A program made the position numbers and the translations under genes. This document shows, in pieces, positions 11,785 to 24,027 of a stretch of DNA of 64,000 nucleotides. The stretch is from Tausonia pullulans (taxonomy: Eukaryota > Basidiomycota > Tremellomycetes > Cystofilobasidiales > Mrakiaceae): NCBI GenBank assembly GCA_951802195.1, contig OX637635.1:620001-684000 (forward strand). Direction: 5' to 3'. How positions within the stretch are numbered: the stretch's first letter is position 1; every line of letters begins with the position of its first letter. The notes beneath the pieces were generated by a model that worked only from the letters and a program-made list of their open reading frames with translations, was not told the origin of the DNA and did no database searches.

Positions 11785-14700
11785 ATGGCAGAACCCACGC
11801 TCGCCCCAAACGCGTATCAGAACGCATTCATCGTCAGTCGTCCCGTCGCCCGAAGAGAGCAGGCCGAGCCCTCCCTCTCTTCCTCTCCTCCCGCCGTCGT
11901 CGTCTGATACCGCCTTTCATTCTCGCCTTCCTCCAGAACACATCAACCCCCCGGGCGACCTTCTCGACCCTCCAGGCGCGGCTCACCGCCGCCCAAAAGA
12001 CCAACGACACTCTTGCGGATGTCTTCAAGGAGCGGGTCGCCATCGAACAGGCCTATGTCGCGTCCCTCCAAAAGCTTGCGTCCAAGCGTGGCCAGGGCGG
12101 GGGCGTCATTAGAGATGGACTGGGGGCGTTCGCGGGTGTTTGGGAGAAGGTCTGGAATGAGGTCAACGAGGTGAGTGTCGTGTCGGCCAGGTCGGACGAC
12201 GCGTCGACATTGGCCTTCCCTCGCCCGTTGGCTCGTTTCTCGCCCGTCCCTCTCTTTGTCTGGCATCGCCTTCGACGACGCTTGGTCGGACCAGAAGGCA
12301 GCCAAGACCATGACCTGACTGAAAACTCGCCCCTGCTTTGTCTGCCAGACCGCTGCCACCCACGCCGGCATCGAGCGCAAGATGAAGGAAGAGGTCGAGA
12401 CTCCGCTCCGGCGACTCTCCGGCAAGGGGGATTGGGCGACCCTCCAGCTCGTCAGCCCCCTTGCGTCCGCTTTTCCCGCCTGCCTGGGCTGTACTGACTC
12501 GAGTCTCCACCCTTTGGCAGTTCGAAAACAACTTTGACCGGACGATCAAGAATCTTGAGAATGCCCAGTCAAGACTCACCAAGGTCAGTGTCCAGGCCAT
12601 TGAGCTGGCAATAGCTTGCCTTCCTTCAGCTAAAACGGGACACACGTTCACTCCGCAGGCCCAGAAGAAGGTCGAGTCCTCTCGCAAGGACAAGGCGGTC
12701 GCCGAGCTCCAAGCGGCTCAGACGGCCCAGGCCGACGCTCAGGAGGGTTACATCGTCGAATCCCCGCAGGTGTTTGCGCTCTACCAGTCGATCGACCAGC
12801 AACGACTCGCGGAGATGAAACAGATCTTCATCCGATGGGAGACGTCGCGAGCTGATGCGGCAAAGGCCGAGATGGATGCGTCGGCGCGCACGATCGAGGC
12901 GCTCCTCGGGTGGGATATCCTCGAGGACCTCCAGGAGTTCATCCTTCGCAAGGGTTCAGGAGGTGGAGGTGGAATTCCCAGGGTGTCTCAGCTGCCATCG
13001 TCTGCTTCGGCAATTGCTGCTCCCGTGCCACCTCCTGCTCAGCCCAACGGTCTCCGGCACGCCTCGAGCGCGAGTGTCATGAGCCGCGCGACCAGTACGT
13101 CTTTTGTCCCTCTCGATCTCGATCTTTCTCCAGCTAACCCTTACTCCCTCGCAGCCATCACCCGCCGCCAGTCGACGTCGTCCTCTTCAGGTCCCATCAG
13201 CGGCGGAAACGGCAGCGAGTTTGGGTCCGGCGGAGGCTCCTCCGGCCTCAAGCCGCTCAAATCTGTGTTTGGCCGAAACAAGAACCGAGACCGGTCCTCG
13301 TCCAACGCGACCTCTCGCTCTGGCAGTGGCAGCATCCAGCGTCCCCCCGGATCCTCGGCGGATACGGACTCTGCGACCAATGGCGGCTTCAGCTCTCTCA
13401 ACGATAGGCAAGATTATGACGACGTTTACAACCAGGATCACCGGAGCTCTCGCATGCCAGGAGGTGGCTCCTCCGTCGAACTCGCTCCGCCGATCATGCC
13501 AATGACCGTTGGTACCAGCTCGCGCAATAACAACGGCCTCGCTCCCATCCCTCAGTCCGGCGCGCACACCCCCACCGTCGACGCCGAGGGCTACTCCGTC
13601 CCTCCTCCGGACCACGCCCAGGCTCCCTGGGAGCAGCAGCAGCCGCCTGCCGGTGGAGCCACCTCCCTCGGGGATGACGACGACGATGACGTCGTCCATT
13701 CCCTCGCGACGCCTGTCCCAGACTCGCAGTTCAAGCTCTCTCTCGCGCCTGCCCCAATCGAAGAGTCGGACGAGGCCCGCGCCGCTGCTCTCGCCAAGGT
13801 TCAGGGTGCACTCCTCGCTCAGCCGCCTTCCGCTGGACCGACGAGGCGAGGCACTATCGCGAGGGGCAGACGCGATGTGAGGAACACGACGTTCGGGATG
13901 ATCCCGGACGACATGCCTCTTGGTCAGGCGTTTGGTCTCGGAGCGGGAGCTGGGTTGTCGTTGTCCACCGCAGGATCCACCGCAGCGCGCAACCCGAGTC
14001 GGTCGTCGACGTTTGACACCTCGTCCCTTCCTCCGGCACCGGCGTCGCCTGCCCTTGGCCCGGGCAGCGGCAGCATGGTGGTTCCTTCAATTCCCACTCG
14101 ATCGAGCACGATGATGTCCTCCGTCTCGACACACTCCAACAGCAGTAACATCCACAATCCGTTCGGCAGCGGAGCCGCTACTCCACCCGTCCCAGCCATC
14201 GCGACCGGCTCGGGTCTCCGAGCCGCCATCACCGAGACGTGCAACGTCGTATCCCGCACGGGCACGATCGTCAAGGCCATGATCGCCGGAGAGATCGCCG
14301 TCTCGCTGAAGGATGTCCCACTGGCGGCTGTTCAATCCAACGGACCCCTCCGCCTCCGCATCGACTGCTTCGAGCAGCTTGAGAAGGTTGCACCGAACCC
14401 GCAGTTCGTCCGTCCGGCCACTACTCAACCGGGAGAGTACCTGCTTGATGCTGTAGCGCTCGCGTCGGCGAGGAGCGACAAGCCGATTGTGCTGTTCAAG
14501 TATCAGCTCCATATCGGCGAGGGCAAGGCTGGCCAGCTCGTCCCGCTGACGGCGGTCCCACAGTGGAAGTGTGAAGAGGACGCGACGAAGCTGTGAGTTT
14601 TCGCCGTGTGTGTGCTCACTGTCGTGACTCTACTGACGTCTCCTTTCGCCGTTTTGAAGAATGATCAACTACACCATTACCCCGACTTGCTCCCTCTTAA

Positions 14701-15128
14701 CTGCCGCCGCTCCCCCATCCGCCTCCCCCTTCGATGAACACTCCGTTACGTCGTCTTCTCCTGTCCTCACGGACATCGCCTTCTCCGTTCCCATCTCCTC
14801 TGCGTCCATCTCCAAGCCTCAATCCAAGCCCTACCCAGGCACTTACGATCCCACGACTAAGCGGATCACCTACCTCGTCGACCCCCTCTCCCCCTCCGGT
14901 GAACGCGAGGGTAAGCTCGTCGCAAAGATGAACGTTGAGGGTGGGCCGAGCGTCCCGGCGCCGATCGGGGTGAGGTGGGCGATTCGCGGGGCGCTATGCA
15001 GTGGGCTGGGCGTAACGGTCTTAGGTGGACAGGCTGCAGCAGGAGAGGTCGAGGAGCAGCCGCAGGCGGCCTGGCAGATTGAGGAGGTCGCGAAGGCCAT
15101 CCAGAGTGGCAAGTTTAGCATTGAGTGA
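11785..15128 (+). CDS. Syp1/FCHo-type muniscin endocytic adaptor (F-BAR plus mu-homology domain)
   Basis: Muniscins start clathrin-mediated endocytosis by bending membrane and recruiting cargo and adaptors at the plasma membrane. The ATG (CACCATGGC) gives MAEPTLAPNAYQNAFI, followed after an intron by a helical F-BAR region (LQARLTAAQKTNDTLADVF, RVAIEQAYVASLQKLASK, and KAVAELQAAQTAQADAQEGY). About 450 residues of Ser/Pro/Gly-rich linker follow. The C-terminal mu-homology domain begins near GLRAAITETCNVVSRTGTIV and ends VAKAIQSGKFSIE. The domain order and length match fungal Syp1. Two introns (12584-12658, 75 bases; 13095-13154, 60 bases) have lengths divisible by three and no in-frame stop, so the ORF reads through them; conserved coiled-coil spacing supports splicing them out. 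Confidence 0.9.
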
Positions 15129-15479
15129 GGGGCAGGCAGGGAGGAGAGAGATCTTACTCGGGGGGGGGAAGGGGGGGAAGTTCGAAGTTTCGCCGTCGTA
15201 TCTAGTCACTCTTTTTGCGGTTCTTTCTCTGTTCGTTGTATACCCATTCACGTTATATGCCTTACTCGATCATTTGTTCAAGCAAGTGATTATCGAAGAG
15301 AGGAAGCACCAGTAAAAAGAGGAAATAATGCGGTGGGAGGGAGAGATTGTCCGTAAATGAAAGAGTCAGTGAAAGTCCAGAGAGGCGGTGAGCAAAACGA
15401 ATGAGCTAGAGAGAGATGAATGGGGCATGCAACAAGGAAACAAGGGAGGAGAAAATAATAAAAAAAGAGCGACGAGCCC
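15129..15479. other. Convergent intergenic region
   Basis: The region lies between the stop of the muniscin gene and the stop of the minus-strand 1390-residue protein gene. It has a G-rich run near 15160-15180 and A-rich stretches near 15450-15466. It is most likely overlapping 3' UTRs and no gene is supported. Confidence 0.55.
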
Positions 15480-18400
15480 TCACTGCTCGCCCGTCGCGAC
15501 CCCCCTCCGCCACCGATCGACTTTCTCCTCTGGCCTCGGTCCCTGCGCCGCCATCGCCGCCGCCGCCTGCATTTGCTGTGCCTGGCCCATCATGGCGAGT
15601 GCCATCATCCGCTGCTGCTGCTGCTGCTGGAAGGCGTACATTTGCTGCTGCTGCTGCTGAGCGGCATAATACGCATGTTGAAGGTGCTGGGCCTGCGTCA
15701 GTCCGAGCGGGAGGTCGTCTTCACCCGGCGCCGTCGAGGAGGGGAAGGCCCGCGAGTGCCGGAGTCCAAGCGGGACGTCGTCCTCGTCATCACCTTCGCC
15801 ACCGAAAGCCGCAGCGCCACCGCTCTTCGCATTGAAGAGGGCTGAAGAGGCCTGGGTGATGGTCACGTCGCGTTGACGCTTACGCTTGGCTTCGAGAACT
15901 TGGGCGAGTGTCTGTTCCTCCTCCTCGTCCGAGGACGAGACCTTGGCGCCGGTGTGGGCGCTGAAATGAAAAGTTGAGGCAGCGTTGCCGCCGAGAGGCT
16001 TGCTCCGAACCGAGGCAGAAAGGTTGTACCGCTGGGCGAGGGGGACCTCGTCGTCCGAGGAGGACCCGTCGTCCTTGTCCCTTGGAGCGACCGGCGCAGG
16101 CGTTGACTTTGTCGACTTGCGAGTCGACTTGCGTCGGAGCGGGGCCTTGCCGCGGTCCGAGCCGTCGTCCTCCGACTCGCTCGCGAACCACCCGCCCATG
16201 CCAAGGGCGGCCGTCGTTTGCCTCTCGGCGCCGTACCGACGAGAGCCCGTGGCGTTGGGTGAAGATGCCCCGTCGCCACCCCGAGGTCGTTCCCATTCCG
16301 AGTCATCGTCGTCCGATCGCTTGAGGAGGTCCGCCATGGTTGTGGAGGACGAGATCTCGCCAAGCGTGAGAGATGGAGGGAGCAGCGACGAGGTCCCGCC
16401 CTGGGCCCGGTTCGGCGAGCGAGGCGAAGCAGGGAGAGGGGTATCGATGGCAAGGGTTGTCGGCGAGAGCGCGGCTGAAGTGCTGATGAGACCACCATCC
16501 TCTTGTTTCTCGAATGGCAGACCTCCTGCACCCCCAGAGGCAGGCACGATAATCTTCGGAACGTCCACAGCAGTGGCACCTCCCTTCTTCCCGCCCTTCT
16601 TGCCGAGCTTCTTATTCAGCTTCCTCCTCCTCTTCTCCTCCTCAGCCTCAATCTTGGCCTTCTCCGCGGCGTCCAGCATTGCCTTCTCCTCCGCCTCGCG
16701 CCGATCAGCCTCCTCCCTCTCACGCGTCTCGCGCTCCCAGATCTCATCGACGCCAAAGACCGAGCTGCGCGAGGTGCGGTCGGCCCCACTGCTAGCTCCC
16801 CTCGAGAGTGGCGGGCGGAGGTGGCTCGGGCTTTGAGCGCCTGAGGAGACACCTCCGCTGCTGCCGTCGAGCGGGTTGAGGAGCGAGCCGAGCAAAGCAG
16901 GGTTCGAGCTGTTTGCTGACAAATTGGTGATAAACGTCGCTGAGGGTGGGAGGAGGCCTGGTTCAACGGGGAAGGTCGAGTTGAGATGGATCGATTGAGG
17001 GCGGGTCGAGGTTGAGGCGAGCGAGTTGTTGGATTTCGTGCGGGTGAACATGGCGGGGCGACTGTCGCCCACGAAGGTCCTGAGGAGAAGATGAGAGAGG
17101 TCAGTTGTTGGAAGAGAGGGAGAGAGCTAATTAAAGAAAGGAGAAGAGAGTCGCACCTTTGCTTGCTCCTCATCGCCGCCTTTCTCTCCTCCAGAACCTC
17201 CATCAAGCTTCGTCCATACAGCGCACCAGGACCCCTGAAATCCTCGTCGGCCATCGGCCCCGTGCTCTTTCGAACAAATTCGTTCGGATCTGCGAACTCG
17301 TCATCATTTGTCGGCTCCCATCCACGAACTCCCTCCTCGAGCGCCCCACCGAGGAAGTCCTTCCCCCTGCGACCATCGACGACGAGCGAGGCACGGAAAG
17401 TCCGCTGAGCGAGCGAGAGCCTCGTTTCGGGGATCGCCATCGCCGACGCCGACGCGATGAAGGACGATCCAGATCTCGTGCGAGCGTGAGAACTTGCCGC
17501 TCCACCCTCACCTCCGCTAGGGCCCGGGCCACCAGACGCGGTGGGAATCGAGCTCGAGCGAAGCGGCATGGGCTTCGTTGCCGTCTCGATGAACCCTCCC
17601 CGGATGGAACGGGGCTGACCCGCTGCAGACGCTGCAGCTGCCTCGGGGTCGAGTGGGCTCGGCATGATGAGCACCGCGGGTAGGTGGATCGAAGACGTTG
17701 GCGTTGTCGCGAGCCGGTGGCTCTTGGCATAGTGAGCGAGCGAGGTTGGGCGAGCTTTGGGTTTGCCCGGACGACGACGGTGGTCGTCGAGGTCGCCATG
17801 GGAGGAGGCGGCGCTGCCGGGTCGGTCTGGGTGAGTCCCAGTACCACCCGAGGCGGAAACGCCCGACATGGACGTAATGGACTGGGACTTGGGGTCGAAG
17901 CGAGAGGCCCGACCCTGCGTCGGTGGAGGCAGCCAGCTCTCCTCTCCAAGCTGCTCCTCCTCGTCGTCGTCGTCATCATCACCCTGACCGAGCGTCCGCC
18001 TGAGCGTGGTCGACGAGGGCGGCTGGCTCACTCCTCCTCCGCCATTGCCTAGCGTCGAAAGATCCTTGGACAGCAAATCCGGGGTAATCCTCCCAATCTC
18101 ATCGAGGAAACTGCCACCAGGCGTGTATCTCCCCGAAGCCGGCCCATGGTCTCCGCGAGCCTGATTCTCCTGCTCCCCCCCTTCTCGCTCATCAACAAGC
18201 TCCTCCTCCGCGCCAAGATCGAGGTCGAGCCCCGAGAAGACGCCTGTCCCCTGGAGGGTTTTCTCCTCCTCCGCCGAGAGAGGCGGCAAGTGAAGCATCG
18301 CGGGTGTGGGCTGACCCGTCGGCATGCAATTGACTCCAGCTCCTTGTCCTCCAGGTCCGCCGCCGCCGCTGCCGATAGCGGAGAAAGGCGACTCGAGGTC

Positions 18401-20300
18401 GCTGCCCGAAACCATGCTGTACGTTGAAGATGGCCGGCGGTTCATGGAAGGGTTGGTGTCCAACAGCGAGGAGGACGGGAGGAGGTCCGGAGACGTCATG
18501 GCTGTCTCGGAGGGAGCCGCCAGGTGCTCCCAAGCCCCACCACCAACAATGTCATCGTCCAGTGTCGGTGCCATCGCCAGAGGAGCAAGAACCGGTCGTG
18601 TCCTCGTCGTCGACGCCAGCGCAGCTTGTGGCTGTTGTCTCCCGCCACCGGGCCCATAAACGCCCTCAAACTCAACTTCCCCTTCCAGTTCATCCGCGAT
18701 GGCCGACCCGCCCGCCTCCTTGTCTAGCATCCTCTGTTCCTGTTGCTGGAGTCTCAGTTGCTCCAGCTGGTGTCCCCTCAACTCCGGAAACATCAACCCA
18801 TCCCAATCGCCCATGGAGGCCGTCCGGCTCCTCGGGACCGTTCGTGCCATGGAAGGTGAGTCTCCGCCCAAGGATCGGGGGAGGGCCGCGATGGATTGGC
18901 GGAGCTGCTCGGAGAGGGCTGGGACTCCCGCGTTGGCTGCTGCTGCCAAGGAAGCGGTGGTGGTGGAGGCGAGATTTTCGCGGGAAGGCTTCTTGTTGAG
19001 GAGGGAGAAGGAGAACCGACGCTTGCCTCCTCCCGCGGTCGGAGAAGTAACTGCCGTCGTGCCAGGGGAAGTCTCGAATAGGATGGGGACATTGAACATC
19101 CCGAGGGAGAGGTCGGCGCCGCCAAAGGACGGCCGCCGCTGCTGGAGTCGTTGCTGGAGGGGTGTCGCCGTCGCTGCAGGGTCGGGCGAGTCGGAGGATG
19201 TAGTGGGGGCGCCAGCAAGGGGCGAGCCTTTGAGCGGCTGAGTCGAATGCGGTCGAGGAGGCACGACGGCCATGGGTGGGGCAGGACCATCGAGAGTGAC
19301 GATCGCGTCGCTGTCGCTGACGGGGTCAGTGGAGGCGGAAGTAGTGGAAGGCTGCTGCCAGTCCAAGAGCGCACTCGGCCGCTTAGGCATCGATCGGACG
19401 GCGACTGGAGTTGCAGTGTGTGCGGATGCGAGCTCGACGAGGTAAGGCGAGGTAGACCGGCGGAAGTCCTGGGTTGAGGAAGGAGGGGATGGCGAGCGAG
19501 GCAGGAGCTGAGGGAAGACGAGGCGTCAGTCAAACATGCCCGATGAGAGCAAGATAAGGGTGGAGAAAAGGAGTGAAGAAAGCTGAATCATGTCGACTGA
19601 ATTCCTCTGCTGAGAGAGAAAGAAGCGCTTCGGTCGCTTGTTCATCGTGAGCGCGACGCGTCTCTCGTTCCGTCCTCGTCTCCTGGCGAGGCGAAACCTC
19701 TCGCGGGCGACCCGCCAACCCTCTTCCCGCCGCTAAGGCGGCTTGGCGAGGACAGGCATTTTCCAATGACCAAAACTCCTGCAGACGAGCCGGCCATCGA
19801 GGGATAAAGGTCCAGAGACGATTTGAGGGAAGCGACAGCCAGGTCACGTCCCTCTCCCCTCGCATTGCCCCGTCGCTCCCATCCTCATCGTCGACCCCTT
19901 TCCCCGTTCTCTCATTCTTTCTTTGTCTTGGCCAAACAGCAATTAACAACTCACCTCCGGCTCCCTCTGCGTCTCCCAACTGCTCCGGTTCCCCCCTCTT
20001 GCAGGCATAGGCATTGGCCTGCGTGGAGGCGAAGGAGGCGCGAATCCCCTCCCGCCAGCATGAGCGAGGATGGCCGAGTCGCGGGCAAAGTGCCGGTTGG
20101 CTACGTCGATGTAGGGGCTGTCGTTGTCGTACTCTGTGAGGAGAGAGGAGGGAAGGAGATGTCAGGCGCGATGTTGCGGGGGAAGGAGAGTCGATCGCTA
20201 TCGGTCGCCGCAAGCGAGCGATTGGGGCGGCGAGAGGCCACGGGATGAAACACGGACCGATAAGAGCCGCTGCGAGCTGGACTCTGGAGAGATTGGCCAT
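15480..20300 (-). CDS. Large disordered protein of unknown function, 1390 residues
   Basis: Four exons (20300-20258, 20133-19955, 19507-17157, 17079-15480) join in one frame to 1390 residues. I do not recognise the family. The first 45 residues look folded and constrained (MANLSRVQLAAALIEYDND, then SPYIDVANRHFARDSAIL), partly hydrophobic. Most of the rest is Ser/Pro/Gly-rich and acidic. A second folded-looking patch near residue 830 contains VVDGRRGKDFLGGALEEGVR, DDEFADPNEFVRKSTGP and GRSLMEVLEERKAAMRSKQR, spanning the last intron. A charged Glu/Lys/Arg helix follows (REREEADRREAEEKAMLDA, then lysine-rich KKLGKKGGKKGG). The C-terminus has two Gln runs (6-7 residues) and Met/Ala-rich sequence, encoded by CTG/CAG repeats around 15612-15660. 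Composition suggests a scaffold or regulatory protein, but that is inference. Confidence 0.8.
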
Positions 20301-21833
20301 CACGAGAGACGGCCCTGGAACGAAGAATGGTGGGGTGTGTGTGTGAGACGGAGGAGGTGTGGTTGGAGGCTAACGAGGGCCGAGAGCGCGTGCTGCTGCA
20401 GCAGGTTGGGCTGAGAGGAGCGACCACGTGACAGCCCTTGACGACGATGCGGCTGCGTTTGCACACAATGCAACATTGTCTCGGGAGCCAGATCGGATGA
20501 CCTTGCCCTTTCCTCCTTCTTGTTGCATCCTCCTGCCAGTCCATTGAGACCAGACGGCGTGTCACCCGCAGTCAGCCAGCCAGTACGACGCGTCGAGCCG
20601 TCCCTCTCGGCGGGGACCACCCTTATTTGCCTCCTTTCAGTAACAAATCACCACAACCGTGCCAGCGACCCACATCACCGCCCGAACTTGCACACCACAT
20701 AACACATCCGCCACAGCGGTTCACTGCTACCAAATCTACGGCGAAGCAAGAGGAAATGGAGGGGAGGACACGAAGTCGAAACACGAGGGACCAGACGGCG
20801 GAGGCCGAGAAAGGGTGGGATGACGGTATTTGACGCTTCGAGTTCGGCAAGCACTGGTGGATATTGCAGCAATAGTCCATTAGGACGACGTCTTGCTTCC
20901 TGATGTTCCCTGTGACCGTGGAGGGGGCGTCGCCCTTCCACCTTGCCACTCTCGCTGCTTCCATTCTTTGTCTCACCACGATGTCATTGTCGAAGACCCT
21001 ATTTCTGTCATGTACTCAGAAGCAAGACGATCAACGATCTCCCTGCGAGCTATGTCCGCTGGATCGTCGAGCAAGATATTCCCGGAGCAGAATGTCCATG
21101 AGGCGCCCAAATAGGTGGCTGCCCACCTTCTCTCTTTCTTTCTCTCGTAGAATGCTGACGCCCCCCTTGATGTAGGAACAGCCCTCAATCAAATCAAGAT
21201 GCTCAGGGCCGTGAGAAGTCGCGGGCAAGAAGGTTGACGAGGAAGACTACAGGGTGAGTCAACCTCGGCCCGCTACTTCTGTCCAATCGCGTTTGCTGAT
21301 TCATTTTCTCCTTCTCAATCTTCTCTAGCTCAGCTGGAAGAAGAGGGGTTACAAGCCGCCTGCGTCAAAAAGCCGCCAATGAGGAACTGAGGCGGCGGGT
21401 CGAGGCTCGGTGGCGCCGGTGGGAGTGGCGCCGGCGAGGAGGATACGTTCGTCCTCTGAAGAGCTTGTACCTGGCTGGAGGACCCACTCGAGCTCAGAGG
21501 AGGAAGCAAGGCGGTAGAATAGTCGTGACGAACGGCGAGGATCGGGCGATAATGTCTGCGCAGTGTAGGAGAAGGCGCATGAAGTTGAGCTTTATTGTTT
21601 TGTTTATTCTTTCTGCCTCTTGTTTAACCTCTGTTCTGTCGATCCTTTCTTGTTCTTCGCCCTCTCTTCTTGTCTTCTTTCTAGAGTCCTTCATATTTTT
21701 TTTTGTGATTTTCTCCACCAACACGACGACGCGTGTTGCAGGCGTTCTCCGTGCAGGGCCGTGCGCCCGAGGCAGAAGTTGGACTCTCCTCGCGTTCGAC
21801 TTCCTCTCCTGCCTACCAACCAGTAGCACCACT
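20301..21833. other. Divergent intergenic region with unclear content
   Basis: About 1.5 kb separates the 1390-residue protein gene from TRM6. The first part is presumably the minus-strand promoter. From about 20880 to 21230 short coding-like fragments appear on the minus strand (described separately). The last 250 bases are T-rich (21590-21720) and probably the TRM6 promoter and 5' leader. No intact gene is supported. Confidence 0.5.
20830..21228 (-). pseudogene. Possible gene relic
   Basis: Two overlapping minus-strand frames look protein-like in succession. One reads LIEGCSYIKGGVSILREK and GSHLFGRLMDILLREYL. The other continues with DDPADIARREIVDRLASEYM and, after a stop, VRQRMEAARVARWKGDAP. 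Joining them needs a frame change without an obvious intron, so a decayed gene or a chance arrangement are both possible. I do not recognise the family. Confidence 0.2.
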
Positions 21834-24027
21834 ATGTCGGCCGTCGAGTCCTCCGCTGTCAAGCCCCCCAACGCTGAGGTACGCGTCCTCCTTCGTCTGC
21901 TTTTATCCACGCGGTCAACCGACTGACTGTATGAGCGCCCACTTTAGGCCTCGTCCTCGGCTGTCTTTGTCGCCGAGGCCGACAACTTCGACGAGCAGCT
22001 CGCCAACCGGACGCACATCATCAGCGCCGGCGACTCGGTCATGATCAAGCTCGCGAATGACAAGATCCAGCTCGTCACCGTCGAGGGCAACCGGTAAGCG
22101 TTTAGTCTCGAATTTACGCGAGAAGCGGCTACTCAGCTAACACTCCCCTCTCGCTATCGGCAGCACCCTAAACCTCCACAAGGTCGGCTCCTTCCCGACC
22201 TCGGAGCTCATCGGCAAGCGGTACGGTGTGACATACCAGATTGTTGAGCCCGTGGAGGAGGGCAAGAAGGCGATACTCCGGGCGCTCAAGGCCGAGCCGC
22301 TCGCTCATGTTGGTGCGTGGAAGTCGCGTCGAGCCATCGACATTTCGCGTCGCGCTGACTTTTCCATCCTATAGAGGACACCGACGCGACGAATGAGCTC
22401 ATCGACGACGTTGACCGGGGAGCACTTCAGACGCTCACTGGCGAGGAGATCGAGGAGCTCAAGGCCGCGGGCGCCACCGCTCAGGCACGTCCTCATCCTT
22501 GTCCAGTATCTCTAGTGTTTGTGGCATTTCTAACATCTCCCCTTGGCCGTGTTGGCGGACAATAGGAAATAATTGCCAAGCAGGTTGAGAGGCATACGTC
22601 TTTCCATCTTAAGACGGAGTACAGCAAGGAGAAATACCGCATTCGGAAGGAAAAGAAGTGTGTATTTGGCAGGTTGCCCCTTGTACATTGCATTCTCACT
22701 AAACTACCTACGGCGGCAGGTTCGGCAAGACGTTCCGGCCTTTGGCACCCACGATTCCCAACCTCCTTGCGCACCACACAATTAAGTCGGCCTCGACTGT
22801 CCTTCACCTTCGTGAGGACACGGTTGCGCAGCTGCTGTCGCTCGCCAATATTCGGCCGGGCGGCCGGTACCTCGTTGTTGATGACTCGGCAGGTCTCATC
22901 ACGGGCGCGATGCTTGATCGGATGGGAGGCAAGTCCTCCACGATACGTCGACTCGTTTTTCTAACTGACGCCCGCCACTTAAACCAGGCCGCGGGCGGAT
23001 AATATCCTTCTCCGACACCGACTGTCCTCCCTCGGCGCACATCCTCCTCACACAGATGAATTTCCCTCAAGATGTGATCTCCAAGGCGTGGCGAGTGCTC
23101 AATTGGATGAACTGCCAGGAGGACTACAATCCTCCCGGTGAGCGCTAGCCCCTCTTTGCCTTCCACGTCTCTCCACTCATATGCTTTTCCCACTCCAGGA
23201 GAGGACGAGGATATCGTCGCCCGTGAGGAATCGATATACCACGAGCGCGACAAGGCCCGGCTTCGCCGGCGGCGGGCCGTTCGAGCGGAGCTCATGGCCC
23301 TCCGGGAGGAGCTGTTCTCGGGCGAGTGGGACGCCCTCGTCGTTGCCTCAACGTATGAGCCTGGCTCTATCCTGGAGACGCTTGGAAAATACCTCGCTGG
23401 GTCGGCGCCGGCTGTGGTGTATTCGGCGCATCCGAACGTGAGCATATGTTAACTCCTGCTGTAATCCTTCTCAAACTTATTCACGTCCCCTTCACCTCCC
23501 AAACCAGGTTCTCACCCCCGTCTACGCCCAAGTGCGAACCCAGCCCTGCTGGGTCAACCCCTCAATCTCGGAGTCCTGGCTTCGGAAGTATCAAGTCCTC
23601 CCCGGTCGGACACACCCGTTCATGTCGATGAGCGGGTCCGGAGGATTTCTCCTCTCCGTCTTAAGGGTGTACGTCTTGCCCTTCTCTCCTTTTTTTTTTT
23701 TGTGCACAGCTAACGAGAAAGCGATTGGGACGATACAGGCACGGCAATGTCGAAACCACTTCAGTCCTCGCCACCCGCCCTCAAGAACGGCTCAAGGCCG
23801 CCGCTCGGAAGCGCCAGAAGCTCGCTGACGCCGAGGCTGCGGCTTCTCTTGCCGCGTCCTCTGCGGTGGTCTCATCGGCGGCTGATTCGGGAGTGTCGAC
23901 GCCATTGACGGCGCCGGTGGATGCGGAGAAGGCTGAGGTGATGGGAGCGGAGGAGGCGGCTGAAGCTGGAGGAGTGGAAGTTGCTGCAAGTGGGGAGGGT
24001 GAGGGAATGATGGAGGTTGACAAATAG
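21834..24027 (+). CDS. TRM6: tRNA (adenine(58)-N(1))-methyltransferase non-catalytic subunit
   Basis: TRM6 (GCD10) is the tRNA-binding, non-catalytic partner of TRM61 in the nuclear enzyme that makes m1A58, important for initiator tRNA stability. The gene has about ten exons from ATG 21834. Family blocks are visible in order: ADNFDEQLANRTHIISAGDS, KVGSFPTSELIGKRYGVTY, ATNELIDDVDRGALQTL, SKEKYRIRKEKKFGKTF across a splice, RPLAPTIPNLLAHH, the Rossmann-like ANIRPGGRYLVVDDSAGLIT, and ESWLRKYQVLPGRTHPFM. The degenerate nucleotide-binding motif fits the non-catalytic subunit. The last 90 residues are an Ala/Glu-rich acidic tail, longer than in yeast but common in basidiomycete orthologues. No TRM61 gene is in the window. 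Confidence 0.93.

Noticed and set aside
16616-19390. Long open frames on the opposite strand and in other frames of the 1390-residue protein gene
   Set aside because: GC-rich, Ser/Pro/Gly-rich coding sequence opens all frames. The other frames lack splice logic and show Arg/Pro/Ser junk composition.
19530-20303. A single 257-codon reading of the first part of the 1390-residue gene
   Set aside because: It reads through an intron after LAAALI; the spliced version joins MANLSRVQLAAALIE to YDNDSPYIDVANRH and keeps frame to the end.
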